From assembly GCF_000315485.1 (NCBI RefSeq), contig NZ_JH992940.1, positions 1,562,816 to 1,626,815 of the forward strand: a stretch of DNA of 64,000 nucleotides, given 5' to 3'. The notes under the pieces were generated by a model. That model was not told where the DNA came from. It saw only the letters and a program-made list of their open reading frames with translations, and searched no databases. The stretch comes from Bacteroides oleiciplenus YIT 12058. GTDB lineage: Bacteria > Bacteroidota > Bacteroidia > Bacteroidales > Bacteroidaceae. The position numbers and the translations under genes are program-made. Positions 48,240-55,626 of the stretch are shown one piece after another (position 1 is the first letter of the stretch; each line of letters starts with the position of its first letter).

Positions 48240-49085
48240 TCAACCACCAATCTGAATTGTCTTACGCGTTCCGTCCTTACGTTGGAGTTCACCTTGTTGC
48301 AGGTTTCCATCTTTAAACTTAGCATTCATAATTTTATCACCCGGCTTCAAATCCAAAGTTTCTTTATCTCTGTTCTTCAGATCCAATGAATAGCTTTTCG
48401 TAACATAAGCAATACCAAAGCCATTGGGTTTTCCACCGTCATTCGTTGGTCCTTCAAAATAGCCATAAGGCAGATTTATACGTGCAGGAGCATCTTTTTT
48501 CACAGTAACATCAACACTGGCAGACTTTGCACTTTCCGATGTAGAAACCTTAACCGTTGCTCTGCCAGCTTTTACAGCTGTAACTAGCCCAGATTCAGAA
48601 ACTGTAGCAACAGCATCATCAGAAGATGTCCAAGAGAGCTTATCGCTTGCACCTATCGGTGAAAGTTCCACCGTCAATTGCGCTTCATCTCCTGCTGCCA
48701 GTTGCAGGTCTTTTTCAGTTTCTTTAATCACAATAGCTTCAACTGCAACCACCGGTTCTACTACCCCATTTCCTGTTGGAGAACCACCAGGAGGTGTTAC
48801 GGGATCTGTTTGCTCCGTTTCTACAGGTTTAGCAGTAGTGCCTCCTCCTGACAAGCCCAAATACAGACCAATACCGCCTAGCACCACAACTGCTGCTACT
48901 CCGATAATAACCATTTTGCTTTTTGTCCCCGGATCTCCCACTACTTCCGACAGCGCTCCTCCACATTCGGGACATACAAAATCTTCTCCCAGAGGGATTT
49001 CAATTATTTCTTTCGCATTTGCTTTTGAGCAGTTTCCAATGTTATTACACCGCCCATATTTTACATTCGGATTTTTTTTAGCCAT
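48240..49085 (-). CDS. Zinc-ribbon / single-TM / Big2 protein
   Basis: A 281-residue bitopic membrane protein. Residues 10-45 form a zinc ribbon with Cys13, Cys19, Cys38 and Cys41. A basic stretch precedes one transmembrane helix at about 58-80. Then a Pro/Gly/Thr-rich linker, a bacterial Ig-like Big2 domain at about 115-200 (LSWTSSDDAVATVSESGLVTAV, in two strands), and a C-terminal domain with PYGYFEGPTNDGGKPNGFGIAYV. The positive-inside rule puts the zinc ribbon in the cytoplasm and the Ig domain in the periplasm. It follows the tubulin-like gene by 16 bp. It could link the cytoplasmic tubulin-like protein to the exported proteins; that is inference. Confidence 0.75.
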   Translation of the reverse strand: MAKKNPNVKYGRCNNIGNCSKANAKEIIEIPLGEDFVCPECGGALSEVVGDPGTKSKMVIIGVAAVVVLGGIGLYLGLSGGGTTAKPVETEQTDPVTPPGGSPTGNGVVEPVVAVEAIVIKETEKDLQLAAGDEAQLTVELSPIGASDKLSWTSSDDAVATVSESGLVTAVKAGRATVKVSTSESAKSASVDVTVKKDAPARINLPYGYFEGPTNDGGKPNGFGIAYVTKSYSLDLKNRDKETLDLKPGDKIMNAKFKDGNLQQGELQRKDGTRKTIQIGG

Positions 49086-49101
49086 AACTTTTAGCTTTTA
49101 C

Positions 49102-52100
49102 TTATTTAAAATTAGCAATTAATTCCAGCGCAGTCAATGCAGCAGTACGGAATTCCAAAAACTTCTCACTACCAGTATTTCCTCCACATTCAGGTAAAAT
49201 AACCTCCTTTATCAAGGTCTGTACTTCCGTCTTCAGCTCCTGACGTTTATTGACGTGCAGATAGTCACCACGCATAGCCTTATCAAATTTAGTCTTCAGT
49301 TCTTCACCAAAATCTTCGGTAAATTCAGTAGAATAACTTACGCCGGTAAAGCTATCTGCCATTGGCTTCAACACTTCCATATCCAGCGCGTCTTTTTCTA
49401 TCGTACCATAAGCGTCCAGTCCGGTGCCATCATTCTTCGGTGCTTTCTTCACGAACCCTAACGCATAACCTAATATCAGATAGGGAGTATATATTTTACG
49501 CACTTCTGACGGCAGTTTTTCTGCAGTCATAAACAAAGTCGGGAATTGTTCACCCGTACCTTCAGTGTGAAGCACCGTACGGTTTTCCTTACTGTTTGTA
49601 GGACTATTAGCCAATTGGTTGTAGCGTTCCTTGAAGAATTTCAAATCATTGACAATACGAAGCGGGAAGCAATAAGTGATGCTGCTCACGGTCATCTCGT
49701 TCTTACGGGCTCCATTCATGTCTACATACACCTGGATGTCAGAATTTACAGCCGCAATCATAGCAGCTTTCAATTTGTTGGCAAACTTCTGCACTTGTTC
49801 ACTTCCTTCCACTTCCGGCAAGTTCACCAGCACAATGCGACGATAAATATTCTGTCCTTTCTGCGGAATAGGATTGTTGTTTACAGCCAAACTGATTTGA
49901 GTAGCATCAAAAGTGGTATATACACCACTGTTTTCTATCACATCCGAAGCAAATTGTTTCAAAGCCTCCGGTGTATTATACTTTTCACTCAACTGTTCCA
50001 GAATATTCCGGTTAATCAGTTTCTCACTATTTTCCAGTAACACTTCATCATGAATGATAATCGCTTTACGCATCACTACCGTATCAAGCAGTTTAGATAT
50101 TTCTTCACTGGAAATACTGGCATTTGCACGTGCAAATGTACGTTCTGTTCCTATTATTTTCAGCAATTCTCCGCGGAACTCATCACAGATACCTTTCTGA
50201 CGAGTTTTATCCTTGATAACAGTTTCGGTAAAATTAAGTACTCCTTGCTGATTGTAGAAACGTACAATATCCTCTTGCAAACTAACGGTTCCATTATCAC
50301 CACAACGCGTACCTATCTGCTGTTCTGCATAATTCAAAGCATCATTTATGATATCTACAAACCTCTCCACACGTCCGCGCAAAGCATTCATCTTAACAAT
50401 AAGCACTCCCATCATGGAAACAGCAAATTGAGTACCTTGCAATTCTGTACGCTTCATGCAAAGCATATTCATGATAGAAGCGTAGCCCTGTATCAGGTTG
50501 TTCTTACGAATCAGTCCGCCCAACAAGCCCAGATTTTGCCATTCGGCTTCCACCCGTGCCTTCTCTTTCTCTTGAGCATCAATAACTTGATTAATTTTTG
50601 TAATCCGTTCTTCCATCTCTTTGCGACGAGCATCCATCATCATCAGCAAACAGTCACACAGTTCGCAAAGATTATACAAAGAATAGTCTCCCGTACTCCA
50701 TTTGTCGAACATATACTTTTCTATCAAACTGCAGATTTCCAGAGCATGTTGTTCGCGGGCAGCATTTTTTCCTTCAAAGAAACTGTTGACTCCCACTTTG
50801 CGGAAAAACTGGTCATACCCTTGCGCACACAATTTTGACAACTCAGCCAAAGGCAATCTGGCACTACGAGCCTGCTCAGTCCACACAGGAATCACAGCTC
50901 CCCAATATTCGGAGAAAGGAGGGAATTTTCCTTTATCTGACTCTAAAATCGGTTTATCCAAAACAAGATGTTTATCGGTCATGCGCCATGCTTCCCATTG
51001 CTGTGCTTCTTTTACGAAAGAATGGAAATCAATATTGGCAGGAGTGTCACGGAATCCCAAATCATCGTTCCAGTTGTTGAAACGAAGTTGGAGCAATGCC
51101 TGCATACCAAACTGGTAAGCAAAATATTCTTTTATCTCTTGTTCAGGAATAACTATACGTTTGATACCGAAAGAACTGAAACGTTTAGAACGAACAATGT
51201 CAGCAGGTTCGGTTTTTGATTTTTCATAACGTTCTTTATCCCAATCATTGATATTTTCCAAACTATAGGTACGGTTATACTCTTCTGTATTATCGTTCTG
51301 CTCCAAGAATATGCGATTGAATGCAAAGTCGGAAACCATTTTGGGCAAATGCTTCAATGAATCAACGATCTTTCCATGCTCATTGATGTTAGAATAAACA
51401 AAACAGGAATCAGCCACCTTATCTACAGCATCCAAATTCAGGCGTTCATATTGTCCCGACACATCCAAAGGTTGATAGTTCTTTATCTGCAGAGCATTCA
51501 ACTCCGTCAGTGCGGCAAAACCGTTAGCGTGGTAACGTCCGGCATCACATGTTCCCGGAGGAGTTATTTCGGGCAACATGGCAAACGCAGTAATGCCCGT
51601 ACCGGTTTTTCCGTCAGGACTTAAACCAGCTTGAAATTCCGGCATCATACGTGTTTGTGCAATCACATCTATAATAGCTCCGGAACCCGTACCGCCGGCC
51701 AAACCAGTAAAGATATGAATGTTGGTACGAGCTGCTCCACTACGTGAATTTGCTATTCTATATTGAGCTCTCAAAGCTTGTTTGTAAGAATCTATATTAG
51801 AACCAAACAAGATTCTACCGGCACGACGTTTCTGTGCAGCAGCAGCACCGACTTCACCTAATGTTCTCTTCATCACTTCCGGATCGCCAATGAAGCCTTT
51901 TAATCCCGGGAATCCGCTTGGATTGCTGAACACCGTATTCAAATCAATTCCTTTAACGAAAAGAAATTCATTCTGATTGAACTGTGCATCTTCGCCCAAC
52001 ACTTTCCAGGTGATATCACCCGCCTGCATCATTTCAGTGCTTGAATCTACATATAAAAATGAAATGGGGAGATTCGCTCTTTCTTCCGGAGTGAACTCTT

Positions 52101-52176
52101 CAAACAGTCTTTTGCGGAAAGCTTTCAGTACTTTTCCACCTGTTCCTCCTAAGCCAATGAGAATGTGATTTTCCAT
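49102..52176 (-). CDS. Large tubulin/FtsZ-superfamily protein (Tubulin_2 / FtsZl-1 type)
   Basis: A 1024-residue cytoplasmic protein. The N-terminal GTPase half has the superfamily glycine loops: GLGGTGG at residues 8-14 and GLAGGTGSG at 158-166, which corresponds to the tubulin signature GGGTGSG with one Gly to Ala change. FLYVDSS (40-46) and TELNALQ with Asn227 fit nucleotide-contact loops. The remaining 600 residues are long and helical, with a probable coiled coil near 520-560 (EMEERITKINQVIDAQEKEK). Length and pattern fit the FtsZ-like families described as having a possible membrane-remodelling role, not cell-division FtsZ. It is the core of an eight-gene operon. GTP binding and polymer formation are inferred. 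Confidence 0.82.
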   Translation of the reverse strand: MENHILIGLGGTGGKVLKAFRKRLFEEFTPEERANLPISFLYVDSSTEMMQAGDITWKVLGEDAQFNQNEFLFVKGIDLNTVFSNPSGFPGLKGFIGDPEVMKRTLGEVGAAAAQKRRAGRILFGSNIDSYKQALRAQYRIANSRSGAARTNIHIFTGLAGGTGSGAIIDVIAQTRMMPEFQAGLSPDGKTGTGITAFAMLPEITPPGTCDAGRYHANGFAALTELNALQIKNYQPLDVSGQYERLNLDAVDKVADSCFVYSNINEHGKIVDSLKHLPKMVSDFAFNRIFLEQNDNTEEYNRTYSLENINDWDKERYEKSKTEPADIVRSKRFSSFGIKRIVIPEQEIKEYFAYQFGMQALLQLRFNNWNDDLGFRDTPANIDFHSFVKEAQQWEAWRMTDKHLVLDKPILESDKGKFPPFSEYWGAVIPVWTEQARSARLPLAELSKLCAQGYDQFFRKVGVNSFFEGKNAAREQHALEICSLIEKYMFDKWSTGDYSLYNLCELCDCLLMMMDARRKEMEERITKINQVIDAQEKEKARVEAEWQNLGLLGGLIRKNNLIQGYASIMNMLCMKRTELQGTQFAVSMMGVLIVKMNALRGRVERFVDIINDALNYAEQQIGTRCGDNGTVSLQEDIVRFYNQQGVLNFTETVIKDKTRQKGICDEFRGELLKIIGTERTFARANASISSEEISKLLDTVVMRKAIIIHDEVLLENSEKLINRNILEQLSEKYNTPEALKQFASDVIENSGVYTTFDATQISLAVNNNPIPQKGQNIYRRIVLVNLPEVEGSEQVQKFANKLKAAMIAAVNSDIQVYVDMNGARKNEMTVSSITYCFPLRIVNDLKFFKERYNQLANSPTNSKENRTVLHTEGTGEQFPTLFMTAEKLPSEVRKIYTPYLILGYALGFVKKAPKNDGTGLDAYGTIEKDALDMEVLKPMADSFTGVSYSTEFTEDFGEELKTKFDKAMRGDYLHVNKRQELKTEVQTLIKEVILPECGGNTGSEKFLEFRTAALTALELIANFK

Positions 52177-52204
52177 AAATTTCTAAGTTATATATTGTTT
52201 ATTA

Positions 52205-52759
52205 TTAGTAGTATGTTTCCATATCTGTCGGAATAGAGAACCTCATCCGTGGCCTCATCCATACCAACAGTATTCCACCTCCTATTATAACTCCGGTTAT
52301 CCAAAGTATACGCCTCAAAATATAATAGTTTATTGTTTCTTTCATGACTTGGGCTATTCCGACAGCAAAACCGGTACTACCATCTGCAATAGATTTTACA
52401 TCAATCTTGTCTATGTAAGATGACACAGCAGGAAGTTCATCATGGATAGCCTGCTTCACCTGTTCCACCTGCTCGGCAGATGAAAGTTGACCAAATGTTC
52501 CATTAGCCTGATTGGCAATACTGCTCACCAATTCCTGAACATCGTCCACATACCCTTTAGCATACATCGCCCCGACCATCATAGTACTCTGAGCAAACAA
52601 AAGTATCCACAATACAAGCAGCAGCAGTACATTCCATAGAGTAAATCGATAGGAAGAATAGAGGGCACGCATCAGCAAGTACAAAAGCACAACAAATACT
52701 ACGGAAAGAATCCCTCCCCACAGCAGTGCAGATATAAGATTAAAAATAAAACTCATCAC
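52205..52759 (-). CDS. Three-helix inner-membrane protein of the tubulin-like operon
   Basis: A 184-residue protein with hydrophobic helices at about 5-32 and 42-65, a soluble, mildly acidic loop of about 80 residues (GYVDDVQELVSSIANQANG..., VSSYIDKIDVKSIADG), and a third helix at about 148-168 followed by a basic, aromatic tail. The N terminus could be at either of two adjacent ATGs. Family not recognised. First gene of the operon, 28 bp before the tubulin-like gene, so it is a likely membrane anchor for it. Confidence 0.7.
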   Translation of the reverse strand: MMSFIFNLISALLWGGILSVVFVVLLYLLMRALYSSYRFTLWNVLLLLVLWILLFAQSTMMVGAMYAKGYVDDVQELVSSIANQANGTFGQLSSAEQVEQVKQAIHDELPAVSSYIDKIDVKSIADGSTGFAVGIAQVMKETINYYILRRILWITGVIIGGGILLVWMRPRMRFSIPTDMETYY

Positions 52760-52827
52760 ACGCTCAGATAAATATAAAAAGTATTTTTCCGCTCATAAGT
52801 CTTTTATTCCTAAAAATAAAAGATGTG

Positions 52828-52835
52828 CAAATATA
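52828..52835 (-). promoter_or_regulatory. -7 promoter element of the tubulin-like operon
   Basis: The minus strand reads TATATTTG, 69 bp upstream of the first operon gene. No TTTG at the ideal -33 spacing. Confidence 0.5.
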
Positions 52836-52860
52836 AACATTATATTAAATAATCAGCAGA

Positions 52861-52885
52861 AACAATAAAAAACTTTTTTATTGTT
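52861..52885. terminator. Perfect 25-bp A/T palindrome after the DUF5686 gene
   Basis: AACAATAAAAAA-C-TTTTTTATTGTT is a perfect 12-bp inverted repeat around one base. It lies 71 bp past the DUF5686 stop and 26 bp upstream of the next operon's -7 element. It could be a weak terminator for DUF5686 or an operator; its A/T-only stem makes a strong terminator unlikely. Confidence 0.4.
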
Positions 52886-52955
52886 GATAAGATTCCTATC
52901 TTTTTCTTACATAATCCCTATTGCCCTCCTATTCCATCCTGTTTGTTTACTCCGA

Positions 52956-55181
52956 TTACCGATTGAATAATTCGAACGTAAACTTCACACCCACCTCTTT
53001 ATATTTCCAATTCTCAAAGCCTGCAAAGAAACCAAAATCAAAGATGTGAGTACCGATGCCATAGCCCAATTCAATATAAGGTTTAAGCCTGGGAACAAAC
53101 AACGCACCGAAATACAGACGCTCATTCAGCACATACTGGCTGATTTTATTTAAATGAGGAATAAGCAGAAAAGGGGCTTCATAAGTGATATGCCCTCTAA
53201 AATATTTGCGTGAAGAGTTATACCAATATCTGTCGAGCAACTGAAAGACACCACCAAAATCGTCGTTCCAGCCTGTCGGAAGGTTAGTACGCCGGAAATT
53301 TGCAAAGTCAATGAAATAAATTCCATCCTGTTCGGTAAAAGCACCCCACCCCAGTCGATAATAGAAATCACGCATCAATCCCAAAGAGATAGTATGCTGA
53401 AAGTCTACTTCAAAACGCTCATATTTATTGGAGTTGGGCAACACTCCCGTAATACCCCGCTCCCAGTCCAAAGATATTGTAGGATACTTGGAAGGAAGAT
53501 TCACCTTCCGATTACCACTCATATAGTAATACTGTCCCGGAGTCCATGACAGACGTATTCCCGGAGCAAAACTATTATAAACATGGGGCAACTTATCCAA
53601 CACATCCGTATCGACTTCAGGTGATGTGGAAGGCTCTCCGGGTTCAGAGGTGGGAGACGTACCGGAATCAATCACCGTGAACTTTCCCTTCGCTGTATCC
53701 GTGCGGCGATGCATGGAAAGGTTGAGGTCCAACGTCAAACCATTTACGATTTCCCAGCGATGGCGCATGGTCAGAAAAAGGTCCTTGTAATAGTTCAGCC
53801 GAAGCTTGCTTACATCAAAAATACTATCCGGAATATCTTTTAGTTCATCCAGTATGGCGCTATTATAAACACGATTACCATTACCAAACTCCAGAGATAA
53901 AGAAGCGCCTTTACGAGGGTAGTAGTCGAAGCTCGACCTCACCTGCCAATAGAATTCTTTCTGTTTAAAATTATAACCTGCCCCCGGAGCAATCTGCAAA
54001 CGGCGGTCGCCCGAAAACAGCCGGTTATACCTCAACTGTTGACGATAAGAGAGTCCATTCAATGCACTATAACCAAACATGAAAGGATTGATAAGCGGAG
54101 AACAACGCAGCCTTCCGTAATTATTTAAGTCCACTGTGTAGTAGTCTATCAGTGCATCCCCAAACTGTCCCCAAATCACCTTACGTTTCTTAGTAGGTAC
54201 AGAATCACGAAGTTGGGAATAATTATGGTAAAGTTCCTGCTCGTGAGGAGTCAAAGGAATGGGGCGCAAACGATTAAAGTAAGCCGTGTCATATCGATAC
54301 GCATCGGGAACTGCACTCATCTTATAAATTCCCGACAAATCATATTTAGATCCTGTCCGTCGTATCATATGTGCCGGTTTTCGCTGGCGGATGTCCCGAT
54401 AGTCGAGCGTTGCCACGTAGCTTCCGTCAATCACATTTCCCAGAAAACGGAAATTGCCTGTCACATCATATTCTACGGGTAAAAATTCATCTGGTTCACC
54501 CACTTCCCCCATTTTCAACAGATTAGTAAACCGGAACGTTTCCGAACGACCCGAGAAACGAATCTCACGTATACTCCACACATCGGCACTGACAATCATA
54601 TATCCACCAACCAACTGATAGCTCCTGTTCTTAGGCATAAACCGAATCTTATACTGGCGGTTATGAGAATCTCCTATGATGGAATCCACAAAATAGGTAT
54701 AGTACTTTCTGGCATCTGAAGCTAAAGGAGAAAGCAACTTATCATATAGCAATGTAGAAGAGTAAAGATTAATATGAAAATGCTCCATCAGACGTCCGTC
54801 AGCCTCCCAAAAACCCTTAGTGGTGCCCATACTTGCCTTGACCTCCTGCTCGTAACGATTGGGCGCATTAAAGTGAAGTTCACTGTAAGTCTCCATCATA
54901 TATTCATGCATACCTTTCCTGGTGCGGAACATGGTAGGCAAATAATGAATAATGAAATTCTTCTTCTTGACGTTTACCTTCCCTTTGATGTAAAGTTCCG
55001 CATTGTAGCTTTCTATGATACTTTCATAAAAAGGAGCAAAGAAAAAAACGCGTTCCATAATGGAGTCCGCCGAATGCTGTAGCTGTTTATCCCGTGAGTT
55101 GTGCACATTCTCTGCACCGGCCTCTTGAAGGACGGAAAATAACAACCCGAGCCCAATACATATATATATTAAATGCTTCAA
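52956..55181 (-). CDS. DUF5686 family outer-membrane beta-barrel protein
   Basis: A 741-residue exported protein (signal peptide near residues 1-23). Residues 40-330 are a soluble domain (YNAELYIKGKVNVKKKN, AEGKV-like strands, RYKIRFMPKN, GGYMIVSADVWSI), and the C-terminal half is rich in alternating aromatic beta strands ending in VKFTFELFNR with a terminal aromatic-rich strand, typical of outer-membrane barrels. The match is to the Bacteroidetes DUF5686 family, whose role is not known. It has a -7 element upstream and is divergent from glnN. A Ser/Thr/Pro/Glu-rich insert sits near residue 500. Confidence 0.85.
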   Translation of the reverse strand: MKHLIYICIGLGLLFSVLQEAGAENVHNSRDKQLQHSADSIMERVFFFAPFYESIIESYNAELYIKGKVNVKKKNFIIHYLPTMFRTRKGMHEYMMETYSELHFNAPNRYEQEVKASMGTTKGFWEADGRLMEHFHINLYSSTLLYDKLLSPLASDARKYYTYFVDSIIGDSHNRQYKIRFMPKNRSYQLVGGYMIVSADVWSIREIRFSGRSETFRFTNLLKMGEVGEPDEFLPVEYDVTGNFRFLGNVIDGSYVATLDYRDIRQRKPAHMIRRTGSKYDLSGIYKMSAVPDAYRYDTAYFNRLRPIPLTPHEQELYHNYSQLRDSVPTKKRKVIWGQFGDALIDYYTVDLNNYGRLRCSPLINPFMFGYSALNGLSYRQQLRYNRLFSGDRRLQIAPGAGYNFKQKEFYWQVRSSFDYYPRKGASLSLEFGNGNRVYNSAILDELKDIPDSIFDVSKLRLNYYKDLFLTMRHRWEIVNGLTLDLNLSMHRRTDTAKGKFTVIDSGTSPTSEPGEPSTSPEVDTDVLDKLPHVYNSFAPGIRLSWTPGQYYYMSGNRKVNLPSKYPTISLDWERGITGVLPNSNKYERFEVDFQHTISLGLMRDFYYRLGWGAFTEQDGIYFIDFANFRRTNLPTGWNDDFGGVFQLLDRYWYNSSRKYFRGHITYEAPFLLIPHLNKISQYVLNERLYFGALFVPRLKPYIELGYGIGTHIFDFGFFAGFENWKYKEVGVKFTFELFNR

Positions 55182-55206
55182 TCGTAATTCCTCTAATAAG
55201 TTGGGA

Positions 55207-55214
55207 CAAATATA
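55207..55214 (-). promoter_or_regulatory. -7 promoter element of the DUF5686 gene
   Basis: The minus strand reads TATATTTG, 26 bp upstream of the ATG. Confidence 0.5.
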
Positions 55215-55320
55215 AAAAAAAAGGTTGTAAAACGGAGGTATAGTAGTTTTTTTAAAGATACTTTTCTCAATATGACCTTTTATATATTCAGATTCCTTTC
55301 CTGTGCATGCACCGTACTTT

Positions 55321-55375
55321 CTCCTTACTTACTCCTTACTTACTCCCTACCTACTCCTTACCTACTCCTTATATA
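55321..55375. repeat. Five tandem 11-bp repeats with nested inverted partners
   Basis: Units CTCCTTACTTA (twice), CTCCCTACCTA, CTCCTTACCTA and CTCCTTATATA run head to tail at exactly 11-bp steps. TATAAGGAG (55388-55396) and GGAGTAGG (55404-55411) are inverted copies of parts of the array, so the block can fold into a hairpin. It lies in the 445-bp divergent region between DUF5686 and glnN. Function unknown. Confidence 0.7.
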
Positions 55376-55512
55376 CTTCTTCCTATGTATAAGGAGAAGG
55401 TCCGGAGTAGGTAAAGTTCTATATAGAAGTTGATATAAAGTGGATAGGTGGTTGAAGCAGCAGGCTAACAAATCCCAAAAACATCTTTTTCTCGATATAG
55501 ATACACATTTTC

Positions 55513-55597
55513 AGGGGCTACTCACAGAAAAACAACTATTTTCCAAAGATTACCCCCTAAAAAATAGGGGTACTTTCAGAAAAAACATATAATTTTG
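55513..55597 (+). promoter_or_regulatory. Two imperfect direct copies of a promoter-like segment before glnN
   Basis: A segment of about 32 bp at 55513-55544 (AGGGGCTACT...CAGAAAAACA...TATTTTCC) recurs 53 bp later at 55566-55597 (AGGGGTACTT...CAGAAAAAACA...TAATTTTG). The second copy ends in the -7 element. Between and overlapping them TACCCC (55551-55556) and GGGGTA (55567-55572) form an inverted repeat close to the expected polymerase contact region. This may be the nitrogen-control region of glnN. Confidence 0.45.
55590..55597 (+). promoter_or_regulatory. -7 promoter element of glnN
   Basis: TAATTTTG, matching TAnnTTTG, 29 bp upstream of the glnN ATG. Confidence 0.6.
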
Positions 55598-55626
55598 CGC
55601 CAACAATCAACAAAAGGAAGACTGAT

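Noticed and set aside
49102..52176. Cell-division FtsZ
   Set aside because: At 1024 residues it is far longer than FtsZ, lacks the FtsZ C-terminal tail and ftsA/mur neighbours, and its signature loop differs by one residue.
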